Assembly (NCBI RefSeq): GCF_948472415.1
Contig: NZ_OX419519.1
Location: forward strand, 558,001-622,000
Reading direction: 5' to 3'
Source: Kitasatospora fiedleri
GTDB lineage: Bacteria > Actinomycetota > Actinomycetes > Streptomycetales > Streptomycetaceae
Length of the DNA stretch: 64,000 nucleotides
The position numbers were made by a program, and so were the translations under genes. Each line of letters starts with the position of its first letter. The stretch's first letter is position 1. This document shows, piece after piece, positions 1 through 10,584 of this stretch. Under the pieces are notes generated by a model. That model was given only the letters and a program-made list of their open reading frames with translations, had not been told where the DNA came from and did no database searches.

Positions 1-1
1 C

Positions 2-157
2 CTGGCGGGCGTCAATCTCACGGTGGTCGGTGTCGTCCTGATGGCGGCGGGCCTGATCGGTGTCGTGGTGTACGCCCGCGTGCTGGGCCGCCGCCGCTAC
101 CTGGGCGGGCGCGGTGTCGACGAGGTGGTGATCGAGGAGCGCCGCGACGTGCTCTGA
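2..157 (+). CDS. C-terminal part of small DUF6458-like membrane protein
   Basis: The 5' end is cut off by the window; 51 residues remain before TGA at 155-157. They show one hydrophobic segment (about residues 3-24, rich in V, L, G, A) followed by a basic stretch with three arginines and an acidic tail ending in RRDVL. The pattern, including the text GVNLTVVG and LMAAGLIG, resembles the second membrane helix of the short two-helix actinobacterial proteins grouped as DUF6458. No function is known for that family. The assignment rests on recall of the motif, not on a search. Confidence 0.55.
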   Translation: MAGVNLTVVGVVLMAAGLIGVVVYARVLGRRRYLGGRGVDEVVIEERRDVL

Positions 158-310
158 CGGCCGGGCGACCGCTCCACGCGCCGCGCGCCCGCCCGGCCTC
201 CGCGCCCCGGCGACCCGTCCGTCCGGCGACCCATCCGTCCGGCGGGCCGGTTCCGAATGGGAACGCGGCCCGGTGCGGGGCCGCCGGTGCGGTCGTCGAG
301 GAGGAGCGCG

Positions 311-1577
311 GTGAACACGAACGGTGCGGTGGACGTGGCGGTGGTGGGGGCCGGGGTGGCCGGGCTGGCCTGCGCGCTGGACCTCGCCGCGGCGGGGTGG
401 CGGGTGCGGCTGCTGGAGGCGTCGGACGGGGTCGGCGGGCGGATGCGCACCGACCTGCGCGACGGCTTCCGGCTGGACCGCGGCTTCCAGGTGTTCAACA
501 CCTCCTACCCGCAGGTGCGCCGCCGCCTGAACCTGCGCCCGCTGCGGCTGCGCCCGTTCACTCCCGGCTTCCTGCTGGCCGGTCCGGCGGGCCGCCGCCG
601 GGTCGTCGACCCGCTGCGCCGACCCGACCTGGCCGGCGACCTGCTGACCGGCCGGACGGTGCCGCCCCGGGACGCGGCGGCGCTGGCCGCGCTGACCGTG
701 CGCGACGCCCTGCTGCCCGCCGCGCTGCTGCGCCACGGACGCGACGTGCCCGCGGCGGCGGCGCTGCGCGCCGCGGGCGTCTCCCGGGCGACCGTCGACG
801 GGGTGCTGCGCCCGTTCCTGTCCGGTGTCTTCCTGGAGGACGAACTGGCCACCTCCAGCCGGGTCCTGCACCTGTACTGGCGCAGCCTGGTCCGGGGCAC
901 GCTCGCGCTCCCGGCGGCCGGGATCGGGGCGGTGCCGCGGGCGCTGGCCACGCTGCTGCCCCCGGGACGCTGGAACTGGGCGCCCGGCGGCGGAGGTGCA
1001 CCGGGACGGGGTGCTGCTGGCCGACGGCCGGGAGGTCGCGGCGCGCTGCGTGGTGGTGGCCACCGAGGCGGCGACGGCCGCGGCGCTGCTGCCCGGCCTG
1101 CCGGTGCCGGAGACCCGCTCGGTGACGACCTTCTACCACGTGGCCGAACGCAGCCCGCTGGCCGAACCGACCCTGCTGGTGGACGCCGCCGGCCGGCTGC
1201 TGAACTCGGTGGTGCTGTCGGAGGTGGTCCCCGGCTGCGCGCCGCGCGGCCTGTCGCTGGTCTCCACCTCGGTGCTCGGCACGACGGCCGAGGAGGGCCC
1301 GGTCCGCGCCCGACTGGCCGAGCTGTACGGCTGCGACACCTCCGCCTGGCACCCCCTGGCCGCGTACCGCATCCCGGGCGCCCTCCCCGCGATGCCCGCC
1401 CCGCACCCGCTGACCCGCACCGCCCGGTGGGCCCCGGGCCGCTACGTGTGCGGCGACCACCGGGCGACCGGCTCGGTCCAGGGCGCCCTGGCCTCCGGCG
1501 CCCGAGCGGCCCGCGAGGTCCTGACCGACCTGGCCGACCCGGCGACCGCCCCGGGCCGCCGGGGCCCCGGCCGCTGA
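311..1577 (+). CDS. NAD(P)/FAD-dependent amine-oxidase-like oxidoreductase (two frameshifts)
   Basis: Flavoprotein of the flavin amine oxidase / phytoene desaturase type, about 422 residues. A Rossmann FAD motif (VVGAGVAGLACALDL) lies at residues 8-22, followed by the GG doublet motif GVGGRMRTD. A C-terminal segment near 1443-1500 (YVCGDHR...GSVQGAL) fits the second FAD-contacting motif of the family. The substrate cannot be told; relatives act on carotenoid precursors or amines. The GTG at 311 places the FAD motif near the N terminus; an in-frame ATG at 257 would add a proline-rich leader and is less likely. The frame breaks twice: one G is missing in the run at 964-966 and one C in 983-985. 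Restoring both gives the continuous LLPPGTLELGAPAAEVHRDG. The gene stands alone on the plus strand. Confidence 0.8.
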
Positions 1578-1751
1578 AACACTGACCGCCGAGGCCGGAC
1601 CGCCGAGGCCAGGGCGACGGCCGCCCGCAGGAACCGCGCCGGGACCCGCCGCCCCACCGACCGCCCCCGGGACACGGATGCGAGACCCGCCCGCCCCCGC
1701 CCGGAACAATCCGCTGGCCCACAGCGGCGCACCGCCGGTACGTTCCGGCTC

Positions 1752-2114
1752 GTGTGCACCTACGCCTCGGGGCCCGACAAGCTGCACTACGCCTGTGTGC
1801 GGTGCCGGATCAGCTTCAAGCGGCACCACGCCGCCGCCGGGCACGCCTGCCCGGAGTGCGCCCGGCCGCTGCGCTGCGCCGGCCACGACTTCGCGGCACC
1901 ACGCCGCCGGGACCGGAGGGCGTGGTCGGTGGTCGCGGTGGTCCTCGCCGCCGGGCTGCGGTACGAGGGCTTCGAGCCGTGCGGGTGCAGGCGGGAGCCG
2001 AAGTTCCGCCCCCGCACCCGCGCCCAGGTACGCGCCCGCCGCATCGTCGCCGCCCGAACGGGCGCCCCGCTCGCCGATCTGCTCGGCCGAGCCGACCCGC
2101 TGCAAGACACGTAG
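1752..2114 (+). CDS. Small zinc-ribbon protein of unknown function
   Basis: A 120-residue basic protein with two CxxC pairs (C15/C18 and C33/C36) spaced as in a zinc ribbon, followed by GHDFAAP and a conserved-looking motif FEPCGC..PKFRPRTRAQ. Streptomyces genomes carry a family of such short proteins, some labelled deoxyxylulose-5-phosphate synthase in databases. That label is not credible for a 120-residue zinc ribbon. GTG is taken as start because the ribbon begins within 15 residues; no strong ribosome binding site precedes it. Role unknown; nucleic-acid or protein binding would fit the fold. Confidence 0.6.
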   Translation: MCTYASGPDKLHYACVRCRISFKRHHAAAGHACPECARPLRCAGHDFAAPRRRDRRAWSVVAVVLAAGLRYEGFEPCGCRREPKFRPRTRAQVRARRIVAARTGAPLADLLGRADPLQDT

Positions 2115-2241
2115 CTCCCCCGACCGGGCACCCCGCGCACCGACCTGCCCCGCCGGGCCGACCCCCTGGAAAACCCGTGGCTCCCCCGCCCCGGACCCCC
2201 GTCGGCATGGTCCGGCCGATTGCGGTTACCCGCCGGTAGTG

Positions 2242-2943
2242 ATGGTGCATGGGGAAGCCGTGACGGCTCGGGGAATCAGTGTGCGGGGCCCGCGCGGGCC
2301 GGTGTTCGAGAACGTGGACGTGGTGGTGCCCGCCGGCGGGCTGCTGGTGGTGCACGGGCCCGCCGGGTCGGGGCGGACCAGCGTGCTGCTGGCGCTGGCC
2401 GGCCGGATGCGGTTGGGCACGGGCGCGCTGCGGGTGGGCCGCCACCGGGCGCCGGGCGCGGGGGCCGGGCGGGTGCGGCGGTCGGTCGCGGTGGCCCGGG
2501 CGGACGGCGCGGTCGCCGCCGAGGGCCGGTTGCGGGTGCGTGAGCTGGTCGCCGAACGCTGCTGGCTGGAGAAGGGGGTGACCCGGCGGCAGGTGGTCGA
2601 GGCCGCCCGGCTGCTGGGCCTGCACCTGCGCGGCACGACCCTGGTGGAGGACCTCCCGCCGCTGGAGGCGCTGCTGCTGGACGTGGCGCTCGCGCTCGCG
2701 GCCCGCCCGCCCGTCCTGGTCGTGGACGCCGTGGACCGCGACTGCCCGGACGGCGACCGCGCGCTCGCCTGGCGGGCGCTGGCGACGGTGGCGGCCACCG
2801 GCTGCACCGTGCTGGCCGCCGCCGCCCAACCGCCCTCGCCGCCGCCCCCGGGCACCGTCCTGCTGGCCCTGCCGCACCGGGCCGACCCGGACGCCCCCGC
2901 CGCCACCCCCGTCCCCGCGTCCGGTCAGGGGGTGGCCGCGTGA
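2242..2943 (+). CDS. Degenerate ABC-type ATPase, partner of YhgE-like protein
   Basis: A 233-residue protein with the layout of an ABC ATP-binding subunit but altered catalytic motifs. The P-loop reads GPAGSGRTS (residues 39-47), so the Walker A lysine is arginine. The position of the ABC signature holds LPPLEALLLDVALAL instead of LSGGQ. Walker B is VLVVDAVD, with no catalytic glutamate after the aspartate. Hydrolysis may therefore be weak or absent. ATG at 2242 is chosen; a GTG at 2260 in the same frame is possible. Its stop overlaps the next start (GTGA at 2940-2943), so it is translationally coupled to the YhgE/Pip membrane protein, which suggests an export or scaffold complex at the membrane. 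The C terminus is proline/alanine-rich. Confidence 0.7.
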   Translation: MVHGEAVTARGISVRGPRGPVFENVDVVVPAGGLLVVHGPAGSGRTSVLLALAGRMRLGTGALRVGRHRAPGAGAGRVRRSVAVARADGAVAAEGRLRVRELVAERCWLEKGVTRRQVVEAARLLGLHLRGTTLVEDLPPLEALLLDVALALAARPPVLVVDAVDRDCPDGDRALAWRALATVAATGCTVLAAAAQPPSPPPPGTVLLALPHRADPDAPAATPVPASGQGVAA

Positions 2944-4882
2944 CCGCCGTCCGGCTCGCCTGGCTCGAACTGCGCCGCTTCCGCGGCCCGCTGCGCCGGC
3001 TGGTGCCGCTGCTGCTGTGCCTGATCCCGCTGCTGTACGGGGCGATGTACCTGTGGGCGAACTGGGACCCGTACGGGAAGACCGACCGAATCCCGGTCGC
3101 CGTGGTGGACCTGGACCGGCCCGCCGTCGCCGAGGGGGGCCGGCCGGTGGACGCCGGGGCGCAGCTGGTGGAGCAGTTGAAGGCGTCCGGCACCTTCGGC
3201 TGGCAGTTCGTCGACGCGGGGACGGCCGACGCCGGGCTGCGCGGGGCCGGTACGCGTTCACGGTCGAGATCCCGGCGGACTTCAGCGCCCGGCTGGCGAC
3301 CGCCACCGACGCGCAGCCGCAGCAGGGCGGCATCCTGCTGCGGCTGAACGACGCGAACAACTACATCGCGGGCGTGATGACCGAGGTGGTGCAGTCCAAG
3401 CTCCAGGCCCAGGTCGACTCGGCGGTGCACGAGGCGTACGTCCGCGCGGTCTACGGCGAACTGACCGACTTCCGCAAGGAGTTGGCGGTGGCCTCGGAGG
3501 GCGCCCAGCAGCTGGTCGGGGCGACCGGGACGGCGCAGCAGGGAAGTGCGGCGCTCGCCTCGGCGGCCGTCGGACTGCACGCGGGCACCGAGCGGATCGG
3601 TGCCGGGGCGCAGCAGATCAGCCAGGCCGTCGGGCAGGTCGACCAGGCCGCCGAGGCACTGACCAAGGCGGCGACCGACCGGCTGCCGCAGGCCGCCGCC
3701 CAGTTGGTGACGGCCGCCTCGGTGGCCGCCGAGGGGCTGCACACCCTGCACACCGGCACCTCGCAGGTCCGCGCGGGCGCCGACACCGCCCTCGCCGATC
3801 TGCGCCAACTCGCGACCAACCATCCGGAGTTGGCTCAGGACGCGGTGTTCGCCCGGGCGCTGCGCGACGCCGAGCAGGCGGACGCCACCGCCGCCGGGAT
3901 CGACGACCGGGCGGCGGCGGCCGACACCGGCGCGCAGCAGAACCTGGCCGCCGCCCGCGACCTGCAGCGCACCGCGACCGCCGTGCAGCAGAACGCCGCC
4001 GCCCTGAACAGCCCGCTGCGGCTGCTGGACAGCGGCACCGCCGAGGTCGCCGCGGGGACGTCGACGGTGGCCGGCGGCCTGGACGCGCTGCGGGCGGGCG
4101 CGGACGCCGCGAAGTCCGCCGCCGACCAGGCGCACGACGGCGCGACCCGGCTGGCGGGCACCGTGGACGACGGGCTGCACCGCATCCCGGAGCTGACCGA
4201 CCAGCAGATCGCGGGCGCCGCCCAGGTGCTGGGCACCCCGGCCCGAATCGACCGGACCAACCTGCACCCGGCGGGCGTGTACGGGCGCGGGATGGCCCCG
4301 TTCTTCTTCGGCATCGCGCTCTGGGTGTTCGGCCTGTTCGCGTACCTGCTGCTGCGGCCGGTCAACCGCCGGGCGCTGGCCGGGCGGGCCCGGTCGGCGA
4401 CGGTGGCCGCCGCCGGGTGGCTGCCCGCCGCGGTGCTGGGCGCGGTGGCGGCGCTGGTGCTGTACGCGGTGGTGGACCTGGGGCTGGGGCTGGACCCGGC
4501 GCACCCGTGGGCCACCGTCGCGCTGCTGGTGCTGGGCGCGGCCTCGTTCGTGGCGGTCGACCACTTCCTGCGGACCTGGCTGGGGGTGGCGGGCGACGTG
4601 CTGTCGCTGGTGCTGCTGGTCCTCCAGCTGACCGCGGCCGGCGGCCTGTACCCGATGCCCACCACCCCGGCGTTCTTCCAGGCCGTGCACCCGCTGCTGC
4701 CGATGACGTACCTGATCGACGGGCTGCGGGTCACCGTCTCCGGCGGCCAGGCCGCCCACCTGCTGCGCGACGGGGTCGTGCTGGCCGGCTTCGGCGCCGT
4801 GTTCCTCGCCCTCACCGCGCTGGCGGTGCGCCGCCAGCGGGTGTGGACGGTGGCCCGCCTGCACCCGGACATCGAACTGTGA
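2940..4882 (+). CDS. YhgE/Pip-type ABC-2 family membrane protein (one frameshift)
   Basis: About 647 residues. An N-terminal membrane helix (LVPLLLCLIPLLYGAMYL) is followed by a long extracytoplasmic part rich in Ala, Gln and Thr with many helical repeats (roughly residues 140-440, phage-infection-protein-like). The C-terminal block has about five hydrophobic segments and ends in LHPDIEL. This is the architecture of YhgE/Pip proteins, which are ABC-2-like and linked in some species to phage receptors or protein export. It starts on GTG overlapping the stop of the degenerate ATPase gene. A base is missing in the G run at 3243-3246; with one G restored the reading ...LRGGRYAFTVEIP is continuous. 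A strong intrinsic terminator follows at 4988. Confidence 0.8.
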
Positions 4883-4987
4883 GCGCCCGGCCGGTCCGGA
4901 GCGGACGGTCCGTCACCTTCCGTTCGAACGGCCCCGGTTGGCGGGTCGGCCGACGAACGGCCCGCTGAGCCCGCCCCACCCGCACCG

Positions 4988-5018
4988 CGGGCCGCTCCCG
5001 GAGACCGGGGGCGGCCCG
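4988..5018 (+). terminator. Intrinsic terminator after the YhgE gene
   Basis: Arms 4988-5001 and 5005-5018 pair over 14 positions with one G-U pair and a 3-base loop, followed by TTT. This is a classic GC stem with a short T tail in plus orientation, 105 bases after the YhgE stop codon. Confidence 0.7.
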
Positions 5019-5066
5019 TTTGCGTTGCCCGCACCGCGGCAACGGCAGGTCGGAGGTGGACGGGTG

Positions 5067-5309
5067 TCAGCGGGCCCGGCCGGAGAGCTGCCCGGCGGCG
5101 GGGCGGCGTGGCTCGGGCGGGACGGACGGAGCGAGCGGGTCCGGCTGCGGTCGCGCCTGCGGGCCCGGTTCGAGGAACGGGGAGGCGGTGACCGGCGCCG
5201 GCCGCTCTCCGTCCCGGAGGCGGAGCGGCGGGTGGGCGGCGGTCTCGGAGAAGGGCTGCCACAGCGGGTGGCGGTCGGTGTCCATGCCCTGGGTCTGACC
5301 GGCCGTCAC
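5067..5309 (-). CDS. Possible small hydrophilic protein, unknown
   Basis: An 80-residue open frame starting with GTG at 5309 and preceded by a good ribosome binding site (GGAGGA about 8 bases upstream), unusual for a chance frame. The product is proline- and arginine-rich with no membrane segment or recognised motif; its first third (MDTDRHPLWQPFSE) looks more protein-like than the rest. It lies in the 478-base gap between the YhgE gene and the RsbW-like gene, on the same strand as the latter and downstream of it. Otherwise I see only the terminator and a CCCGCGGCCCGCGGG palindrome near 5330 in this gap. Confidence 0.4.
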   Translation of the reverse strand: MTAGQTQGMDTDRHPLWQPFSETAAHPPLRLRDGERPAPVTASPFLEPGPQARPQPDPLAPSVPPEPRRPAAGQLSGRAR

Positions 5310-5359
5310 CGATCGAATCCTCCGGTTTTCCCGCGGCCCGCGGGATTCCCCCGGACGGG

Positions 5360-5787
5360 CTACAGGGCGAAGGTGACCCTGATCCGCTTGCCGCCGGCCG
5401 GCAGCGGGTCGACCCGGCAGGACGCGGCGAGCGCCTGGACGATGGCCCAGCCGCGGCCCCCGCTGTGGCGGGGTCGCGGTCGTGCAGCGGTTGGGCGACG
5501 GGCGGGCGGGCGTCGCCGTCCTCGACGTCGACGACCAGCTCGGTCCCGCCGGGCCCGAGGCGGGCGTCGAAGCAGGTCAGGCCGCCGCCGTGGTGCAGGG
5601 CGTTGGCGACGAGTTCGGTCACCGCGAGCTGGGCGTCGGCCAGGACCCGGCCGCCGGGGTGTCCGGCGGACTCCAGCAGTCGGGCGAGGACTGCGCGGGC
5701 CTGGCCCGCGGTCCGCACGGGCTCCGGCGGCCGTTCTCCCGGGACGGCGGCCTCCGGGGACGGCGGCCGGGCGTCGTCGTGGGACAT
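5360..5787 (-). CDS. RsbW-like anti-sigma factor serine kinase / HATPase (one frameshift)
   Basis: A 142-residue GHKL ATPase of the RsbW/SpoIIAB type. The N box reads ELVANALHHGG, the G1 box VDVEDGD, and the G2 region GGRGWAIVQ followed by GGKRIRVTFAL at the C terminus. Such proteins bind a sigma factor and phosphorylate a STAS antagonist. Streptomyces has dozens, so the partner cannot be named; the adjacent upstream STAS gene at 5916 on the same strand is the obvious candidate. ATG at 5787 is favoured over an in-frame start further upstream because the extra leader is non-conserved and GAGGT sits just before it. A G (C on the plus strand) is missing in the run at 5457-5461; restoring it joins the N box half to the G2 half. 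Confidence 0.85.
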
Positions 5788-5915
5788 GAACGACCTCGAA
5801 TCGTCTACGGCACCGTACGTACCGGCCGGCGAGGCCGGACGGAGAGGAGGGATCGAGTGGGATCGGAGTGCTTGTGCCCCGGAGGGGACGGATGATGCGG
5901 GATGGTGCACCCGCG

Positions 5916-6302
5916 TCACCCGGCTCCGGTTCCGTGCGGGTGGCGGCGCAGCAGTGCGGCGGCGGCCTCCCTGGCCTGCGGCAGGCTCTCGACGACGGTG
6001 AAGTAGTCGTCGGTCGCGGTGATCTCCAGCAGGCGCCGGACCGCGGGCGCGAGCGGGCCGAGCAGGACGAGCGCGCAGTCCGCGGCTTCCATCCGCTGCT
6101 GGGTGAGCACCAGGGTCCGCAGCGCGGAGGAGTCGGCGAAGGTGACCGCCGAGACGTCCAGGACGAGTGCGCCGGTGCTGCGGGTGACGGCGGCGTCCAC
6201 GGCCTCGGCGAGTTCGCGTTCGCTGTCGTGGTCGAGATCGCCGCTCAGGTGCAGCACCGTGGGTTCGGGCGGCCCTGGGGTGTGGTCGGTCATGTCGGCC
6301 AT
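5916..6302 (-). CDS. STAS-domain anti-sigma factor antagonist
   Basis: 128 residues, intact. Single STAS domain with the central strand-helix ALVLDVSAVTFADSSALR, in which the SS pair marks the usual phosphorylatable serine site of RsbV/SpoIIAA proteins. It lies 128 bases upstream of the RsbW-like gene on the same strand, consistent with an antagonist/kinase pair. The start is placed at ATG 6302 (MADMTDHT) because the paralogue at 29762 begins MPDMTDHT; ATG 6293 is the alternative. Divergent from the large PP2C hybrid kinase at 6472, sharing a 170-base intergenic region. Confidence 0.9.
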   Translation of the reverse strand: MADMTDHTPGPPEPTVLHLSGDLDHDSERELAEAVDAAVTRSTGALVLDVSAVTFADSSALRTLVLTQQRMEAADCALVLLGPLAPAVRRLLEITATDDYFTVVESLPQAREAAAALLRRHPHGTGAG

Positions 6303-6471
6303 GCTAGGCCCTGCCGTTCGGGGCCCGGAGCCCGCCCGTCGGACCGGCTCCGGGGGTGCCGGGGTTGCCCGGCCCGGGAGCGGGCAACCGGAGGAGCACC
6401 GGGCGCGGACCCGGCACAATGCAGGCTGGCGGCGCCGCGTCCGGCGCCGCCGGGCCGGAAGGAGGAACCCG

Positions 6472-9400
6472 GTGACGCGGGAGCGGGCTCAGGGGGTGTT
6501 CGGCGCCGACCCGGCGGTGGGTGCCGACCTGGCGCGGGTCGACTGGTCGGCCACGCCGCTGGGCGACCCGGCGGGCTGGCCGCAGAGCCTGCGCTCGACG
6601 GTGGACATCATGCTGTCCTCGCGCTTCTCCATGTGGATGGGGTGGGGCCCGGACCTGACGTTCTTCTGCAACGGCGCGTACCGGCGCGACACGCTGGCCG
6701 ACAAGTACCCGTGGGCGCTGGGCCGCCCGTTCCGCGAGGTGTGGGCGGAGGTCTGGGAGGACGCCAGGCCCCGGATCGAGCACGTGCTGACCGAGGGCGA
6801 GGCGACCTGGGACGAGGCGCTGCCGCTGCGGCTGCGGCGCTCCGGCTACCCCGAGGAGAGCTACCACACCTTCTCCTACAGCCCGCTGCGCGACGAGGCC
6901 GACGCGGTGGTCGGCGTGCTGTGCGTGGTCAGCGAGGACACCCAGCGGGTGGTCGCGGAGCGGCGGATGGCGACGCTGCGCGACCTGGGCTCCGACCCGG
7001 GGGCGGTGCGCGCCGAGGGCGAGTTCCTGGCGTTCAGCGCCGAGCAACTCGCCCGCAACCCGTACGACCTGCCCTTCACCCTGACCTATCTGTTCGACGA
7101 CCTGGGCGGTGCCGAGCTGGCCGCCTCCTCCGGCGTGCCCGCGGGCCACCCGGCCGCGCCCGCCCGGATCGGGCCCGGGGAGCCGGGCCCGTGGCCGGCC
7201 GCGGCGGTCCGCCGGGGCGCGGCGGTGTCGGTGCCGCTGACCGGCGAGCGGTTCGCCGAGCTGCCGCGCGGGGCGTGGGAGGAGCCGCCCCGGCAGGCCC
7301 GGCTGGTGCCGTTGAGCGGCCCGGGCGGCGGCGGGCCGAGCGGTTTCCTGGTCGTCGGCCTCAACCGGTACCGCCCGGCGGACGACGCCTACCTGGGCTT
7401 CGTCGACCTGGTCGCGGGCCGGCTGGCGGCCGGGATCACCAGCGCCCGCGACCACGAGGCGCAGCAGCGGCGCGCGGAGCAGCTGGCCGAGCTGGACCGG
7501 GCGAAGACCGCGTTCTTCTCCAACATCAGCCACGAGTTCCGCACCCCGCTGACGCTGATCTCCGGGCCGGTCGAGGGGCTGCGGCAGCGCTTCGCGGACG
7601 CCGACCCGGACGTCCGGGAGGACCTGGAGACGGTCCACCGCAACACGCTGCGGCTGAGCCGCCTGGTCAACACGCTGCTGGACTTCTCCCGGATCGAGGC
7701 GGGCCGGATGCGGGCCCGCCCGGAGCCGGTCGACCTGTCCCGGGTCACCGCCGAGCTGGCCGCCGTGTTCCGCTCGGCCGCGCAGCGCGCCGGGCTGGTC
7801 CTGGAGGTCGACTGCGCGCCGCTGAGCGCGCCGGTGCCGGTGGACCCGGAGCTGTGGGAGAAAGTCGTCTTCAACCTGCTGAGCAACGCCCTGAAGTTCA
7901 CTTTCGAGGGAACGGTCCGGGTCCGGGTGCGCGAGCGGGACGGGCGGGCCCTGGTCACCGTCGAGGACACCGGGGTGGGCGTCCCGGCCGCGGAGCTGCC
8001 GCGCCTGTTCGACCGCTTCCACCGGGTCGAGAACAGCCGGGCCCGCTCGCACGAGGGCAGCGGCATCGGCCTGGCCCTGGTCAAGGAGCTGGTCGACCTG
8101 CACGGCGGGACGATCACCGCCGACTCCGTGCCGGACCGCGGCACCTCCTTCACCATCAGCCTGCCGCTGGCGGACTCCGCCGCCCCGGCGGCCCAGGACG
8201 GCCCGGACGGCACTGCCCGCCCGGGCGCCGAGGCGTTCGTCCAGGAGGCCCTGCGCTGGGAGCACCGCCCCTCCCCCGGGCCCGCCGGGCCGCAGCCGGA
8301 CGACGGCCCGGAGCCGGACGCCGGTGCGGGAACGGACGAGGGTGCGGGAACGGGCGACGGCAAACCCGCGCACGTCCTGGTCGTCGACGACAACGCCGAC
8401 ATGCGCGACTACCTCAGCCGCATCCTGCGCGGCGCGGGCCACCGGGTCACCGCGGTCGGCGACGGCGACCGGGCGCTGACCGCCGTCCGCACCGCCGTCC
8501 CCGAGCTGGTGATCAGCGACGTGATGATGCCCGGCACGGACGGCCTGCGGCTGGTCGCGGCGCTACGCGCCGACCCGCGCACCGCCGCCCTGCCGGTGCT
8601 GCTGCTGTCGGCCCGGGCCGGGCGGGAGGACGCCATCGACGGCTTCGAGTCGGGGCCGACGACTACCTGGTCAAGCCCTTCGCCGCGGCCGACCTGCTGG
8701 CCCGGGTGCGCGCCGCGCTGCGGCTGGCGCGGCTGCGCGACCAGCACACCCGCTGGCAGGACGCCCTGGTCGACTCGCTCCAGGACGCGTTCTTCGTCTG
8801 CGACGAGGACGGCGCCGTCGTCCAGGTCAACCAGGCGTTCACCGACATCCTCGGCTACGGCCCCGAGGGGCTGCCCTACCCGGCGCCGCACCCGTGGTGG
8901 GCGGACCCCGCCACCGACCCGGACGCCCACCGGCAGGCCGCCGACGCCCTGGCCCGGGCGACCGCCGACGGCCGCGGCAGCTCCACCGCCCCCGTCACCC
9001 ACCGGGACGGCCACCGGATCTGGACGCACTCCACCTTCAGCCGCGTCCCGGACCCGGCGACCGGCCGCACCGTCACCGTCGGCACCTTCCGGGACGTCAC
9101 CGCCGAGTACTACGCCATCCAGCGCGAGAGCGCCCTGGCCCTGCTCGCCGACTGCCTGAGCCGGGCCACCGGCGCCGAGGAGTCGCTCGCCTGCGCGCTG
9201 GCGGAGATGCGCGGGCTGTGGCGCGCCCGCCGGGTGGTGGCGGTCCACTTCGACCGCGCCGGGGCCGCGCCCCGGCTCACCGCCGCCGGGCCCTGCCCGG
9301 ACTGGCCGGACCTGCCGGAGGAGCGCCGGGCGGCGCTGACCGCGCTGGCCGCCGCGCCCGCCCTCACTCCGGTGGAGGGGCCCGCCGGGACCGGCATCCG

Positions 9401-10584
9401 GCTGGAGCGGCCGGGCGGGCCGCTGGTCCTGGTGGTCGAGCTGGGCGAACGCCGCCCTTCACCCGGGAGGACGAGCTGCTGCTCGTGCTGCTGGGCGGCC
9501 GCCTGGCCCAGGGGCTGGCCCGGGCCCAGCGGATCGACCAGCAGCGCGAGACGGCCATCGCCCTCCAGCGGGCCATCCTGGGCCCGGACCGGCTGCCGCC
9601 GGGCTTCGCCGCCCGCTACGAGCCGGCCACCCCGCCGCTGGAGGTCGGCGGCGACTGGTACGACACCGTGCCGCTGCCCGACGGCCGGATCGGCATCATC
9701 GTCGGCGACTGCGTCGGGCGCGGCCTGGCCGCGGCCAGCGTGATGGGCCAGCTGCGCAGCGCCTGCCGGGCGCTGCTGCTCCAGGACCACAGCCCGGCCC
9801 GGACGCTCGCCGCGCTGGACGCGTTCGCCGCCGCCATCCCCGGCGCGGTCTGCACCACCGTGTTCTGCGGCGTCCTCGACCCGGCCACGGGTGTGCTGCG
9901 CCACTCCAGCGCCGGGCACCCGCCCGCCGTGCTGGCCCGGGCCGACGGCTCCACGGCCCTGCTCGAAGGGGGCCGCGCCCTGCCGCTGGCCGTCCGCCCC
10001 GGCCGGCCCCGGCCGGAGGCCACCGCGGTGCTGCCCGGCCGCTCCACGCTGCTGCTGTACACGGACGGGCTGGTGGAGCGGCGGCGCGAGGGCCTGGCGG
10101 AGGGCATCGCTCGGGCCGGCCGGGCGGTCGTGGCGGGCGCGGCCCTGCCCACCGCCGATCTGCCCGAGCACGTGACGGACCTGCTGCGCCCCGCCGAGGG
10201 CTTCGAGGACGACGTCGCCGTCCTGCTGTACCGGCAGCCCGCCGTCCTGACCCTGTCCTTCCCGGCCCGGCCGCAGGAGCTGCCGGCCGCCCGCGCGGCC
10301 CTGCGCGCCTGGCTGGCGGAGTGCGGCGTCCCGGCCGGGGCGGCCCGGGAGGTGTCGGCCGCCGGGGCGGCGGCCCTCGCCGAGTCCTTCGCGGACGGTG
10401 CCGAGGCCCCGCCCGACCCCGACCGCCCCGACCGCCCCGACCGCCTCGACGGCGACGGCCCGCGCTCCCCCGACGGCACCGTTCGGCTGACCGCCCGGGC
10501 CACCGCCGACCGGCTGCGGGTGACGGTCACCCGCGCCGGGGCCCCGAGGCGCTGGTGGTCCAGGCCGCCCTGTCGGCGGGCTGA
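6472..10584 (+). CDS. Giant hybrid sensor: PAS-GAF-histidine kinase-REC-PAS-PP2C-HATPase (three frameshifts)
   Basis: About 1371 residues, no membrane helix, so cytosolic. Order: PAS-like (about 10-160), GAF-like (165-320), HisKA with H354 in [11 protein letters not shown], HATPase_c to about 565 ([12 protein letters not shown]), receiver with phospho-acceptor D683 in [11 protein letters not shown] (760-885), GAF-like (890-1010), PP2C/SpoIIE (1035-1255; [25 protein letters not shown]), and a C-terminal degenerate RsbW-like ATPase. It joins a two-component relay to a partner-switch phosphatase in one chain. GTG 6472 follows a GGAAGGAGGA site. One base is missing in 8652-8655 (G run), 9455-9457 (C run) and 10542-10545 (C run). 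Divergent from STAS and RsbW genes, which may be its substrates. Confidence 0.85.

Noticed and set aside
311-1577. Genuine pseudogenes at the many frame breaks
   Set aside because: Breaks are nearly all single missing bases at G/C runs, proteins are otherwise full length with intact catalytic motifs, and even core genes are affected; sequencing error explains this better.
1816-4864. Very long minus-strand frames opposite the ABC/YhgE genes
   Set aside because: Typical antisense frames in GC-rich DNA; Arg/Pro/Gly-rich without any recognisable fold, while the sense strand has clear motifs.
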